From: Hyphomicrobium sp. D-2
GTDB taxonomy: Bacteria > Pseudomonadota > Alphaproteobacteria > Rhizobiales > Hyphomicrobiaceae
DNA: 64,000 bases
Assembly (NCBI RefSeq): GCF_029872155.1
Contig: NZ_JARXLA010000002.1
Coordinates: forward strand, 744,001 to 808,000
Direction: 5' to 3'
Under the pieces are notes generated by a model that saw only the letters and a list, made by a program, of their open reading frames with translations, was not told the origin of the DNA and made no database searches. The position numbers were made by a program, and so were the translations under genes. Position 1 is the stretch's first letter. Each line of letters starts with the position of its first letter. Positions 56,140 to 64,000 of this stretch are shown here, piece after piece.

Positions 56140-57798
56140 TTAAGCGCCTTCGCGGAAGCGATTGATGATCGGGTAGCGGCGATCACGACCGAAGTTGCGC
56201 GATGAAATTTTCACGCCCGGTGCTGACTGCCGCCGCTTGTATTCCGCCAGATACACCAGCCGCTCGATGCGCTGCACGATTTGGGGCGCATGGCCACGTG
56301 CAATAATGTCAGCCAGTGGCATCTCGTTTTCGACCAGGCAAATGAGAATATCGTCCAGCGCATCATAGGGCGGCAGCGAATCCTGATCGGTCTGATTCGG
56401 CCGCAATTCCGCACTCGGCACCTTGATGATGATCGCTTCGGGGATCACCTCACCCGCCGGCCCCAATGCGCCTTTCGGCAGGTTTTCATTGCGCCAGCGC
56501 GACAGGCGATAGACCTCAGTTTTATAAAGATCCTTGATCGGATTGAAGCCGCCGTTCATGTCGCCGTAGAGCGTCGCGTAGCCGACCGCCATCTCCGACT
56601 TGTTGCCGGTGGTGACGACCATGCTGCCGAACTTGTTCGACAGCGCCATCAGCATCGTGCCGCGCACCCGCGATTGCAGGTTCTCTTCGGTGACATCGGC
56701 GTTGGTGCCCGCAAGCAGCGGTGCAAGGCTTGCAGTAACACCTGCAACGCCATCCTCAATCGGCAGCACCGTGTAATCGATGCCCAGCGCCTTCGCGCAC
56801 GCTTCGGCATCGCGCAGACTTTCCTGCGAGGTGTAACGGTAGGGCAGCATCACGGCGCGCACACGCGCAGGCCCCAGCGCATCAACGGCCATTGCCGCCA
56901 CGAGGGCGCTGTCTATGCCGCCGGAAAGGCCGAGCAGCACACCGGGAAAGCCGCTCTTGTCGACGTAGTCGCGCAAGCCAAGCACGCACGCGCGGTATGC
57001 GGCGCCGGCATCGGTTTCCAGTGCCGCACACTCACCCGCTGCGCAGCGCCAGCCATCATCTTCGCGGTGCCACGTTGTCAGCACCAGTGCCTCTTCCCAC
57101 TCAGGCAGCTGCACGCCGAGCGATTTGTCGGCGTTGAGAACGAACGATCCGCCATCGAATACAAGCTCGTCCTGCCCGCCGACAAGATTGACATACGCAA
57201 TCGGCAAACCGCTCTCGACGACACGGCTGACAACAATGTTCATGCGCACATCGGGCTTTTTCCAGTCGAACGGTGAACCGTTCGGCGAGATGAGAATTTC
57301 CGCGCCGGTTTCCGCCAGACATTCCACAACGTCCGGCCCCCAGATGTCCTCGCAGATCGGCACACCGATGCGCACACCGCGCACGTTGACCGGTCCCGGC
57401 ATCGGGCCAGCGGCAAACACCCGCTTTTCATCGAACACACCGTAGTTCGGCAGATCGACCTTGAAACGCACCGCTTCGACAGCGCCGTTATCGATCAGCA
57501 CAACGGCGTTGTAGACCTTGCCTTCATGCGGCCAAACCGTGCCCGTGAGAACTGCAGGGCCATCGCCCATGCTGGCAGCGAACTGCTCGACGCTGTGCTT
57601 GGCTGCCGCGACGAAAGCGGGCTTCAAAACCAGATCTTCCGGCGGATATCCGGTGACGAACAGTTCGGGAAACACCACGACATCGGCGCCCATCCCAGCG
57701 GCGCGTTCCCGCATCCTGCGCATGGCGTCGATGTTGCCATCGATATCGCCGACGGTGGCGTTGGCCTGGGCGAGGGCAATCTTGAGGGTGGATGGCAC
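56140..57798 (-). CDS. nadE: Glutamine-dependent NAD+ synthetase
   Basis: A 552-residue two-domain enzyme that makes NAD from nicotinate-adenine dinucleotide, ATP and glutamine. The N-terminal carbon-nitrogen hydrolase domain (1-270) has its triad at Glu45 (FPELFVTGYPPEDL), Lys113 (FKVDLPNYGVFDEKR) and Cys149 (GVPICEDIWGP). The C-terminal synthetase domain has the ATP pyrophosphatase loop LSGGIDSALVAAMA and TTGNKSEMAVGY, plus PNQTDQDSLPPYD. The start is GTG at 57798. Length and motifs are complete. It stands alone, divergent from the AEC transporter. Confidence 0.95.
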   Translation of the reverse strand: MPSTLKIALAQANATVGDIDGNIDAMRRMRERAAGMGADVVVFPELFVTGYPPEDLVLKPAFVAAAKHSVEQFAASMGDGPAVLTGTVWPHEGKVYNAVVLIDNGAVEAVRFKVDLPNYGVFDEKRVFAAGPMPGPVNVRGVRIGVPICEDIWGPDVVECLAETGAEILISPNGSPFDWKKPDVRMNIVVSRVVESGLPIAYVNLVGGQDELVFDGGSFVLNADKSLGVQLPEWEEALVLTTWHREDDGWRCAAGECAALETDAGAAYRACVLGLRDYVDKSGFPGVLLGLSGGIDSALVAAMAVDALGPARVRAVMLPYRYTSQESLRDAEACAKALGIDYTVLPIEDGVAGVTASLAPLLAGTNADVTEENLQSRVRGTMLMALSNKFGSMVVTTGNKSEMAVGYATLYGDMNGGFNPIKDLYKTEVYRLSRWRNENLPKGALGPAGEVIPEAIIIKVPSAELRPNQTDQDSLPPYDALDDILICLVENEMPLADIIARGHAPQIVQRIERLVYLAEYKRRQSAPGVKISSRNFGRDRRYPIINRFREGA

Positions 57799-58069
57799 GG
57801 GGTTCTGCTCGCGCTTGCTTCAAGGGTGTCGTCGGGGACGTATCACATTTGTGATGATTTAGGACCGCTCGCGACGCGGGTCCAGCGACGACATGGCGTC
57901 GATCGGCAAAACCGCCAGGCACGTTGCAAGATAACCGGTTATCGTCGTTTCTCTTTTGCTAAATCGGTTCTAGCCTTCTATGGCCTAACCCAAGTCGGGT
58001 GAATCTGCTGCAATCGGAGCAATCATCGGCGTCCGCAATGTCGCTATTGGCGCTGCGCAGGACGACGCA

Positions 58070-59086
58070 TTGGTTCTCACCCCAGCTCGTTTTAGAGTCG
58101 TCCTGAACCGACATCCCCAACCGGACATCGCCTTGCTATCCCTGCTCGCCATCGTCGCCCCCATTTTCGCGCTCATCCTGTGCGGGTTCATCGCGCGGCG
58201 CGGCGGGTCCATCGGCGCTGCGGCGGTTTCCGAGATCAACAAGTTCGTCGTCTATCTGGCCCTGCCCGCGCTGCTGTTTGACGTGATGGCGCACGCAAGC
58301 TGGCAGCAGCTGTATCAGCCGGGGTTCGTGCTTGCCTTCGGGCTTTCCTGCGGCATCGTCTTTTATGCCAGCGTCGGCATCAGTCTGCTGCTGCGGCGGC
58401 CTTTAGCCGATGGCGGTATTGACGGCCTGCTCGGCTCCTATTCCAACACCGCTTACATGGGCTTTCCGCTGTTTCTCATGGTCTACGGGCCCGACAGCCT
58501 GGTGCCGGTCACCATTGCCTCAATCATCACCGTCTGCGTGCTGTTTGCCTCCTCCATCGTGCTGATCGAGATCGGCAGTCAGCGCGAGCCCCATCCATTG
58601 CGGCTGGCGCTGAAGGTGGGTGGTGCGCTGGTCCGCAATCCGCTGTTGATCGCGCCGGTCGCCGGAGCGCTTTACAACGCCACCGGCCTGGCAGTGCCGC
58701 AGCCTGCGGAAACATTTCTGAAGCTGCTGGGTGGCGCTGCCAGCCCTGCCGCGCTCGTTGTCATCGGATTGTTTCTGGCCGGCCCGCGCCCTGTCACGCG
58801 CGCTGAGACCGGCGCTGCCGTAGCGCTCAGCGCGGTGAAGCTGATCCTGCATCCGGCGCTGACGTTCTTCATCGCCATGCTGTTAGGTGTGCCAACCCAG
58901 CTTGCCATCATGGCAACGCTGCTGGCCGCGCTTCCCACCGGCACCGGCCCATTCATGCTGGCGGAACTGTATCGCCGCCCGGCCGCGATCACTTCGGCGG
59001 TCATTCTGATTTCAACGCTGGCCGCGCTCATCACGCTGCCGATCGCGATGGCCGTGCTGGGTGTGGAAGCGCTGCCCGGACGCTGA
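58070..59086 (+). CDS. AEC-family transporter
   Basis: A 338-residue membrane protein of the auxin-efflux-carrier family with about ten helices in two halves. Typical stretches are SLLAIVAPIFALILCGFIAR, INKFVVYLALPALLFDVMA and GSYSNTAYMGFPLFLMVYGP; the second half has GVPTQLAIMATLLAALPTGTG. Bacterial members export malate or other small organic acids, and the substrate here is unknown. The frame starts with TTG at 58070 behind AGGA; a TTG at 58133 would give the usual short N terminus. It is divergent from nadE and convergent with the DUF502 gene. Confidence 0.88.
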   Translation: MVLTPARFRVVLNRHPQPDIALLSLLAIVAPIFALILCGFIARRGGSIGAAAVSEINKFVVYLALPALLFDVMAHASWQQLYQPGFVLAFGLSCGIVFYASVGISLLLRRPLADGGIDGLLGSYSNTAYMGFPLFLMVYGPDSLVPVTIASIITVCVLFASSIVLIEIGSQREPHPLRLALKVGGALVRNPLLIAPVAGALYNATGLAVPQPAETFLKLLGGAASPAALVVIGLFLAGPRPVTRAETGAAVALSAVKLILHPALTFFIAMLLGVPTQLAIMATLLAALPTGTGPFMLAELYRRPAAITSAVILISTLAALITLPIAMAVLGVEALPGR

Positions 59087-59116
59087 GGTCATACGCCAGC
59101 ATCGATGGCGAAGCGC

Positions 59117-59896
59117 TCAGCCCTTCTGCTTGCGCCGTGCCTGCTCAGCCATCTCGCGCAGTTTCGCCTGCGATTCCGGCGTCACCATACCGGCGGAGAT
59201 AATGACCTTGGCCGCGTCCTCAATGTTCATATCGAGGAACAGCACATTGCGCCGGGGCAGGAAGCAGACAAATCCGGTCGGCGGAACGATACCGGTAGGC
59301 ATGAAAACGGTGAGCAGGTCTTCCTCACCGCCGGGCATCACAGCGCCCACCTCGCCCGTCGTTTCACCGGTCACGAACACGATCGACCACAGTCCCTTGG
59401 ACGGGAACTCGATCAGGCCGACTTTCTGAAACGCCTGATTGGGTCCGGTGGCACTGACCACCGATTCAAAGATCTGCTTCAGCGCGCTATAGACGTTGCG
59501 CACGATTGGCATGCGGCTGACCATCTGCTCGCCGAACGAAATGAGCGTCCGACCCAACAGGTTGGCGGCCAGTGCGCCGATCAGCGTCAACATCAAGAAG
59601 CCAACGATCAGGCCGAAGCCGGGAATGGGAAACGGCAGATAGGTGTCCGGCAGATAAGGCGCGGGCACGAACGGCTTGATCCAGGCGTCGGTGACGTTGA
59701 TGAACCACCACGCGATATAAAGCGTGATGGTCACCGGGCCGACGATGACAAGGCCGGTCAGGAAGTAGTTGCGCAGCCGCGTGCCGATTTGCCAGCCGCC
59801 GCTTTTGGGCTTCTCGCGCACCAGCTTACGAAGACCGGCGCGCAGACCTGCCGTCGCATCAGGAGAACCGTTTGGGGGACCGGCTGGTTCGCTCAT
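59117..59896 (-). CDS. DUF502 membrane protein
   Basis: A 259-residue inner-membrane protein. After a polar N terminus of about 45 residues it has two hydrophobic segments (YFLTGLVIVGPVTITLYIAW and FGLIVGFLMLTLIGALAANL), then the DUF502 soluble region with PIVRNVYSALKQIFESV, TGETTGEVGA and VFMPTGIVPPTGFVCFLPR. The C terminus is a basic helix. The start at 59896 has GGAAG before it and is where the family begins. Function is unknown; homologues are widespread and in plants (LCV/COV1 family) affect vascular patterning. Confidence 0.9.
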   Translation of the reverse strand: MSEPAGPPNGSPDATAGLRAGLRKLVREKPKSGGWQIGTRLRNYFLTGLVIVGPVTITLYIAWWFINVTDAWIKPFVPAPYLPDTYLPFPIPGFGLIVGFLMLTLIGALAANLLGRTLISFGEQMVSRMPIVRNVYSALKQIFESVVSATGPNQAFQKVGLIEFPSKGLWSIVFVTGETTGEVGAVMPGGEEDLLTVFMPTGIVPPTGFVCFLPRRNVLFLDMNIEDAAKVIISAGMVTPESQAKLREMAEQARRKQKG

Positions 59897-60051
59897 GGTC
59901 TTCCGCTTGGAAACCTCACCCCGTTCATCGCGCCGATCAGCAGGCAGAGTTCCACACAGCGGAACTCCCGGATTTACTATGCCAGCCCGGCATACCATCT
60001 CGGCTGAACCATAGGATGACGACCTAGGCACAACCAACGTCAACGCGGACG

Positions 60052-61116
60052 CTACTGGATCAGCAGCATACAATCGAAGCCATCGGCCTGCAGCGCTGAG
60101 CAAAGACGCTCCGGTTCTCCCGTATCGGAATAAGGGCCGACCTGAACGCGATAGAACGTGCCCATGCTGCCGATGACGGCTTCATCCACCACCGGCTTGC
60201 GGCCACCCAGGCTTGCACCGTGCCGGCCGGATAGCAGCCCGGCAAGCGCATCAGCCTCTGAACGGGTGCGCACCGATGCGACCTGAAGACGATATTTCTC
60301 AGCACCGCGCGCGGCCGGTTGACCGGTGGGCGCTGCGCTATTGACGGTTGCGACCTGAGTAACGAACGGCGTGGCAACTTCAGCCGGACTAGACGGCTGC
60401 TGCGCGACCACCTCAGTTCCTGTGCTCCAGCCCGATGTCGCCGGTGCAGGCGCGGGCGCCGGCGCGCTGCCCGACGATCCACCGCCAAAAAGATTTGAGA
60501 AGAAGCCCGTGATCCCGCCGCTGGAACTGGACGATGACGGTGTCGGCGCGGCTGGCGCGCTGGACATGCCAGCGGCCCCTGCACCCGAAGCCGCACCGGA
60601 GGCAGCCGAGGCGACCTGTGCAGCCGGTGAAGAGCCAAGCGTCGGCGGAGCGGCGTATGGCGATTGCGGAACAGGCGGCACATTGGCGACGCCCGCCTCG
60701 TTATAGGCCAGCTCCCGCGTTTTGATTGCGTCGGCGCGCTCCGCGTCGGAAAGGCCGTTCTTGATCCAGAGCGCGCTAGTCAGATCCGAGATGGCGAAGC
60801 CGGGCTTGCCCTGTTTGCGGAAGGTGAGCCCCCGATAATAGAGCAGGCTTGGCATCTGGCTGCTGGGCAGGCCGCCGCGAATCGCAGCCTCGAAGGCGCG
60901 CATCGCATCGTCAAACTTGCCGGTCGCATATGCCTTCTTGCCGGCTGCAAACACCTGCTGCGCCTGCTCGGAAGCCGATGGTCCGGGGCCGTCTTCCTGG
61001 GCAACCGCAGGCGTAACCACAGCGAAAGACGCTGCAAATGCCGCCGCAGCCAGCATGCATGCCGTTCCGGTGAACATACGCGCGCGGATGCGCATAATGT
61101 CCTGCATTGTCAGCAT
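60052..61116 (-). CDS. Secreted TPR- and SPOR-domain protein
   Basis: A 354-residue envelope protein. Signal peptide at about 1-40 (ends TPAVAQED), then TPR-like repeats at about 45-130 (GKKAYATGKFDDAMRAFEAA, LLYYRGLTFRKQGKPGFAIS), a long Pro/Ala/Ser-rich linker, and a C-terminal SPOR domain (RLQVASVRTRSEADALAGLL, YRVQVGPYSDTGEPERLCSA). SPOR domains bind denuded peptidoglycan glycans, often at the septum. I chose ATG 61116 because GGGAG lies four bases upstream; another ATG in frame is at 61134. Its exact role is unknown; a cell-division or wall-remodelling role is inferred. Confidence 0.88.
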   Translation of the reverse strand: MLTMQDIMRIRARMFTGTACMLAAAAFAASFAVVTPAVAQEDGPGPSASEQAQQVFAAGKKAYATGKFDDAMRAFEAAIRGGLPSSQMPSLLYYRGLTFRKQGKPGFAISDLTSALWIKNGLSDAERADAIKTRELAYNEAGVANVPPVPQSPYAAPPTLGSSPAAQVASAASGAASGAGAAGMSSAPAAPTPSSSSSSGGITGFFSNLFGGGSSGSAPAPAPAPATSGWSTGTEVVAQQPSSPAEVATPFVTQVATVNSAAPTGQPAARGAEKYRLQVASVRTRSEADALAGLLSGRHGASLGGRKPVVDEAVIGSMGTFYRVQVGPYSDTGEPERLCSALQADGFDCMLLIQ

Positions 61117-61259
61117 AACTCCCTGTCCCGGCATCCGACCCGACTTGACCCTAAGCCAAGCATATTATCGAGGCAAATCCGGGGCTGGAATCGGAACCAT
61201 TTTTCCGACCACCAAGTCCAGCATCAATTCAGAGTCGGTAGCATCCAGGCAACGGCAAA

Positions 61260-63080
61260 CTATTCGACAGTAACGGATTTTGCCAGGTTGCGGGGCTGAT
61301 CGACGTCCGTGCCCATAGCCACGGCGGTGAAATAGGCCAAGAGTTGCACCGGCACGGCATAGAGCAGCGGACTGGTGAATTCGGTCGCCTTGGGCATCGC
61401 GATATGCGCCGCCACCTTGCAGCCGACCTCCTCGGGATCGGCATCCGAGATCAGGATGATCTGGCCGCCCCGCGACGCAACCTCCTGCATGTTGGACACG
61501 GTTTTCTCGAACAGCGCATCCTTCGGCGCCACGACGATGACGGGCACGTTCTCATCGATCAGCGCGATGGGGCCGTGCTTCAGCTCGCCCGCCGCATAAC
61601 CTTCGGCGTGGATGTAGGAGATTTCCTTCAGCTTCAGCGCGCCTTCGAGCGCCAGCGGATAGCTGGTGCCGCGGCCCAGATAGAGCACGTCACCCGCCTT
61701 CGACAGCATGCTGGCGATCGCCTCATACTGGCTTTCGTTGCGCAGGATGTTGGAGATGTGGCGCGGTACCTCAACAAGCGACTGCACCAGCGCGCGTTCC
61801 TGCTCGCGATCGATAACACCGCGTGCACGGCCAAGGCCGATGGCGAGACATGCGAGCACTGAAAGCTGGCAGGTGAATGCCTTCGTCGAAGCAACACCGA
61901 TCTCCGGACCGGCAAGGGTCGGCATCGCGACATCGGATCTGCGCGCGATCGTCGAGGTGCGCACGTTCACCACCGAGGCGACGCGCTGGCCTTCCGCGCG
62001 TGCATGGCGCAACACCGCAAGCGTGTCTGCGGTTTCGCCCGACTGCGAAACGAACAGCGCCAGGCCGCCAGCGGTCATCGGCGGCTCGCGATAGCGCATC
62101 TCCGAGGCGACATCGATTTCCACCGGCAGGCGCGCATAGCGCTCGATCCAATATTTGCCGACCAAACCGGCATAATAGGCCGTGCCGCAGGCGGAAATGG
62201 TTGCCCGCGAAAGCGTGCCTGCATCGACGCCGAAGTCTGGCACCGCAACGGTTGCCTCGCCCATGTCGATGTAATTCGCCAGCGTGTGGCTGATGACTTC
62301 CGGCTGCTCGTGAATTTCCTTCGCCATGAAGTGGCGGTGATTGCCCTTGTCGACCAGCAGCGACGACGCCACCGACTTGATCAACGGACGTTCGACCGCC
62401 TTGTCATCGCGGTTGAAGATCTCGACCCCGGTGCGACGCAGCACCGCCCAGTCGCCCTCTTCCAGATAGGTGATCGCATCGGTGAATGGCGCCAGCGCAA
62501 TGGCATCGGAGCCAAGATACATTTCGCCGGTGCCGTGGCCGATGGCCAGCGGGCTGCCCTGCCGGGCCGCAATCATCAGATCGTCATGGCCAGCAAAAAT
62601 GATGGCCAGCGCGAAGGCGCCTTCGAGCCGCTTCAGCGCTCGGCCGACAGCTTCTTCCGGCCCCGCACCTGCAGCCATTTCGTCGGCCAGAACGTGGACA
62701 ATCACCTCGGTGTCAGTGTCGCTTTCGAACACGTGTCCCTTGGCGGCCAGCTCATTTTTCAGATCGCGGAAGTTTTCGATGATGCCGTTATGGACCACCG
62801 ACACCTTGCCGTTCATGTGGGGATGGGCGTTGCGCTCAGTAGGGCGGCCATGGGTAGCCCAGCGCGTATGGCCGATGCCTGTGTGGCCGCTCAGCGGCTC
62901 CTGCAGCAGCCGTCCCTCCAGATTGCGCAGTTTGCCTTCAGCGCGCCGACGCTCAAGGTGGCCGTTCTCGACGGTGGCGATACCGGCGGAATCGTACCCG
63001 CGATATTCCAGCCGTCTCAGCGCGTCCACGAGATCGGTTGCAACCGGTTTCTGGCCGATGATGCCGACGATGCCGCACAT
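61260..63080 (-). CDS. glmS: Glutamine-fructose-6-phosphate aminotransferase GlmS
   Basis: A 606-residue enzyme that makes glucosamine-6-phosphate, the first step toward UDP-GlcNAc for peptidoglycan and lipopolysaccharide. The glutaminase domain begins with the nucleophile Cys (MCGIVGIIGQ) and has GHTRWATHGRPTERNAHPH. Two SIS sugar-isomerase domains follow (ISACGTAYYAG, SQSGETADT, YLGRGTSYPLALEGALKLKE). The C terminus is LAKSVTVE, as in the family. The start at 63080 is fixed by the need for Cys at position 2; the frame extends 11 codons upstream. It follows glmU by 125 bases. I saw no glmS ribozyme, which is expected only in Gram-positives. Confidence 0.97.
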   Translation of the reverse strand: MCGIVGIIGQKPVATDLVDALRRLEYRGYDSAGIATVENGHLERRRAEGKLRNLEGRLLQEPLSGHTGIGHTRWATHGRPTERNAHPHMNGKVSVVHNGIIENFRDLKNELAAKGHVFESDTDTEVIVHVLADEMAAGAGPEEAVGRALKRLEGAFALAIIFAGHDDLMIAARQGSPLAIGHGTGEMYLGSDAIALAPFTDAITYLEEGDWAVLRRTGVEIFNRDDKAVERPLIKSVASSLLVDKGNHRHFMAKEIHEQPEVISHTLANYIDMGEATVAVPDFGVDAGTLSRATISACGTAYYAGLVGKYWIERYARLPVEIDVASEMRYREPPMTAGGLALFVSQSGETADTLAVLRHARAEGQRVASVVNVRTSTIARRSDVAMPTLAGPEIGVASTKAFTCQLSVLACLAIGLGRARGVIDREQERALVQSLVEVPRHISNILRNESQYEAIASMLSKAGDVLYLGRGTSYPLALEGALKLKEISYIHAEGYAAGELKHGPIALIDENVPVIVVAPKDALFEKTVSNMQEVASRGGQIILISDADPEEVGCKVAAHIAMPKATEFTSPLLYAVPVQLLAYFTAVAMGTDVDQPRNLAKSVTVE

Positions 63081-63205
63081 GCTGAAGAATCCCTCCCGAT
63101 AGCGCCCAAACATATTGCTAGGCGGCGCTTAATATCTCTCTCAAATCACAGTGTGTTTCTGTAATTAATTGCGCCCCGAAGCCGCAGGCAGCCGCCCTGC
63201 CAATG

Positions 63206-64000
63206 CTATCCAGCCTTCGATTTTCGTCTCAACATCATGGTCCGAAACTTTTCGGCCCAGCCGGGACGTTCCTCCTGGCCGGAGCGCTCCAGCGCCAGAG
63301 AACCTGATGCTACGTCCTTCGTGATAACGCTGCCGGAGCCAATATACGCCCCGTCGCCAATCTTCACCGGTGCAACCAGCGATGTGTTTGAACCAACAAA
63401 TGCCTTCGCGCCGATTTCAGTCTTGTGTTTGAAAAAGCCGTCATAATTACAGAAAATGGTGCCGGCGCCGATATTGGCCCCTGCGCCCACTGTCCCATCA
63501 CCTAAATACGACAAATGATTGGCCTTGGCGCCGGCGCCAAGCGTCACGTTCTTGACCTCGACGAAATTGCCGATGTGCGCATCCTCGCCCAACACCGCGC
63601 CGGGCCGCAGGCGGGAAAACGGCCCTATCTTCACAGCTTTGCCGATGTGGGCCTGCTCGAAATGGCAGTTGGCCTTGATCTCGACGCCGTCCTCAACCGT
63701 GACACCGGGGCCGAAAAAGACGTTCGGCTCGATGATGACATCGCGGCCGATCTGAGTGTCATAGGACAGCCAGACCGTTTCGGGCGCAATCAGCGTAGCG
63801 CCGTCGCGCATCGCCTGCGTGCGGGCCCGGCGCTGGAAAATCGCCTCGGCGGCGGCAAGCTGCTCGCGCGAGTTGACGCCCAGAACCTCGTCCTCCTCGC
63901 ATACGACAACACCGGACGACAGCCCCTGCTGGCGGCCCAGCTCGATGGCATCGGTGAGATAGAATTCGCCCTTCGCATTGGAGTTGCCGATGCGGCCCAG
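63206..64000 (-). CDS. glmU: Bifunctional GlmU (5' end outside window)
   Basis: The C-terminal 264 residues of N-acetylglucosamine-1-phosphate uridyltransferase/glucosamine-1-phosphate acetyltransferase. The frame is open through the right edge. The visible part starts near the end of the uridyltransferase domain ([40 protein letters not shown]) and contains the whole left-handed beta-helix of hexapeptide repeats, with the acetyltransferase region [20 protein letters not shown] (catalytic His) and the acetyl-CoA region. It directly precedes glmS, so two consecutive UDP-GlcNAc enzymes are probably cotranscribed. Confidence 0.96.
   Translation of the reverse strand: MGRIGNSNAKGEFYLTDAIELGRQQGLSSGVVVCEEDEVLGVNSREQLAAAEAIFQRRARTQAMRDGATLIAPETVWLSYDTQIGRDVIIEPNVFFGPGVTVEDGVEIKANCHFEQAHIGKAVKIGPFSRLRPGAVLGEDAHIGNFVEVKNVTLGAGAKANHLSYLGDGTVGAGANIGAGTIFCNYDGFFKHKTEIGAKAFVGSNTSLVAPVKIGDGAYIGSGSVITKDVASGSLALERSGQEERPGWAEKFRTMMLRRKSKAG

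Noticed and set aside
61117-61259. glmS ribozyme or riboswitch-like leader
   Set aside because: This gap is behind glmS; the true leader (63081-63205) has no ribozyme-like pattern, and the element is not expected in Proteobacteria.
62004-63164. 386-codon plus-strand open frame
   Set aside because: Antisense of glmS, a certain gene; high GC keeps shadow frames open.

Overview
The window is a chromosomal stretch of an alphaproteobacterium, most likely of the order Hyphomicrobiales. The indicators are the NasT/NasS nitrate-sensing pair, a porin of the Hyphomicrobiales type, several large autotransporters with a C-terminal aromatic residue, an EcfG-type general-stress promoter and the glmU-glmS order. 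Both ends cut genes: nrtD at the left, glmU at the right. I see no tRNA, rRNA, insertion sequence, integrase or CRISPR array.

Region 1 (1-10.2 kb) is a nitrate-assimilation locus on the minus strand: nasA, nasT, nasS, nrtA, nrtB, nrtD. NasA is fused to a complete sulfite-reductase-type flavoprotein (flavodoxin, FAD and NADPH modules), so one polypeptide could take electrons from NADPH to nitrate. Two leaders, before nasA and before nrtA, share a layout: a sigma-54-like promoter, a short 5' leader, then a strong intrinsic terminator ahead of the start codon. That is what is expected if the ANTAR protein NasT antiterminates both transcripts when nitrate releases it from NasS, with RpoN/NtrC giving nitrogen control. 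No nitrite reductase gene lies in the window.

Region 2 (10.3-24.5 kb) holds small stress-type genes (PRC-barrel protein with an EcfG-type promoter, YciE/DUF892 protein, Crp/Fnr regulator), then a tight operon of an Rrf2 regulator, an RND efflux adaptor and pump, a small unknown protein and a secreted cupin. It is followed by an aldoxime dehydratase, an SDR oxidoreductase, a LuxR-type regulator, a small secreted protein and a DUF1523-like membrane protein. A short fragment near 10.38 kb looks like the last strand of a decayed autotransporter.

Region 3 (24.6-46.5 kb) is a cell-surface cluster: a 2081-residue secreted protein with eight DUF11-like modules and a cysteine-rich repeat tail, a 1.3k-residue autotransporter with a 52-residue repeated passenger, a BaiN/YhiN-type flavoprotein, a second autotransporter broken by a frameshift, and a FecI-FecR-TonB receptor set whose receptor carries an extra small outer-membrane barrel at its C terminus.

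Region 4 (46.8-56.0 kb) is a sulfate-uptake locus: OprP/O-like porin, Sbp, an RBBP9-type hydrolase, a second porin, CysT, CysW, CysA and a translationally coupled CysB-type LysR regulator. Shared or palindromic sequence motifs occur in its promoter regions.

Region 5 (56.1-64.0 kb) is housekeeping: NAD synthetase, an AEC transporter, a DUF502 membrane protein, a TPR/SPOR-domain protein, GlmS and GlmU.
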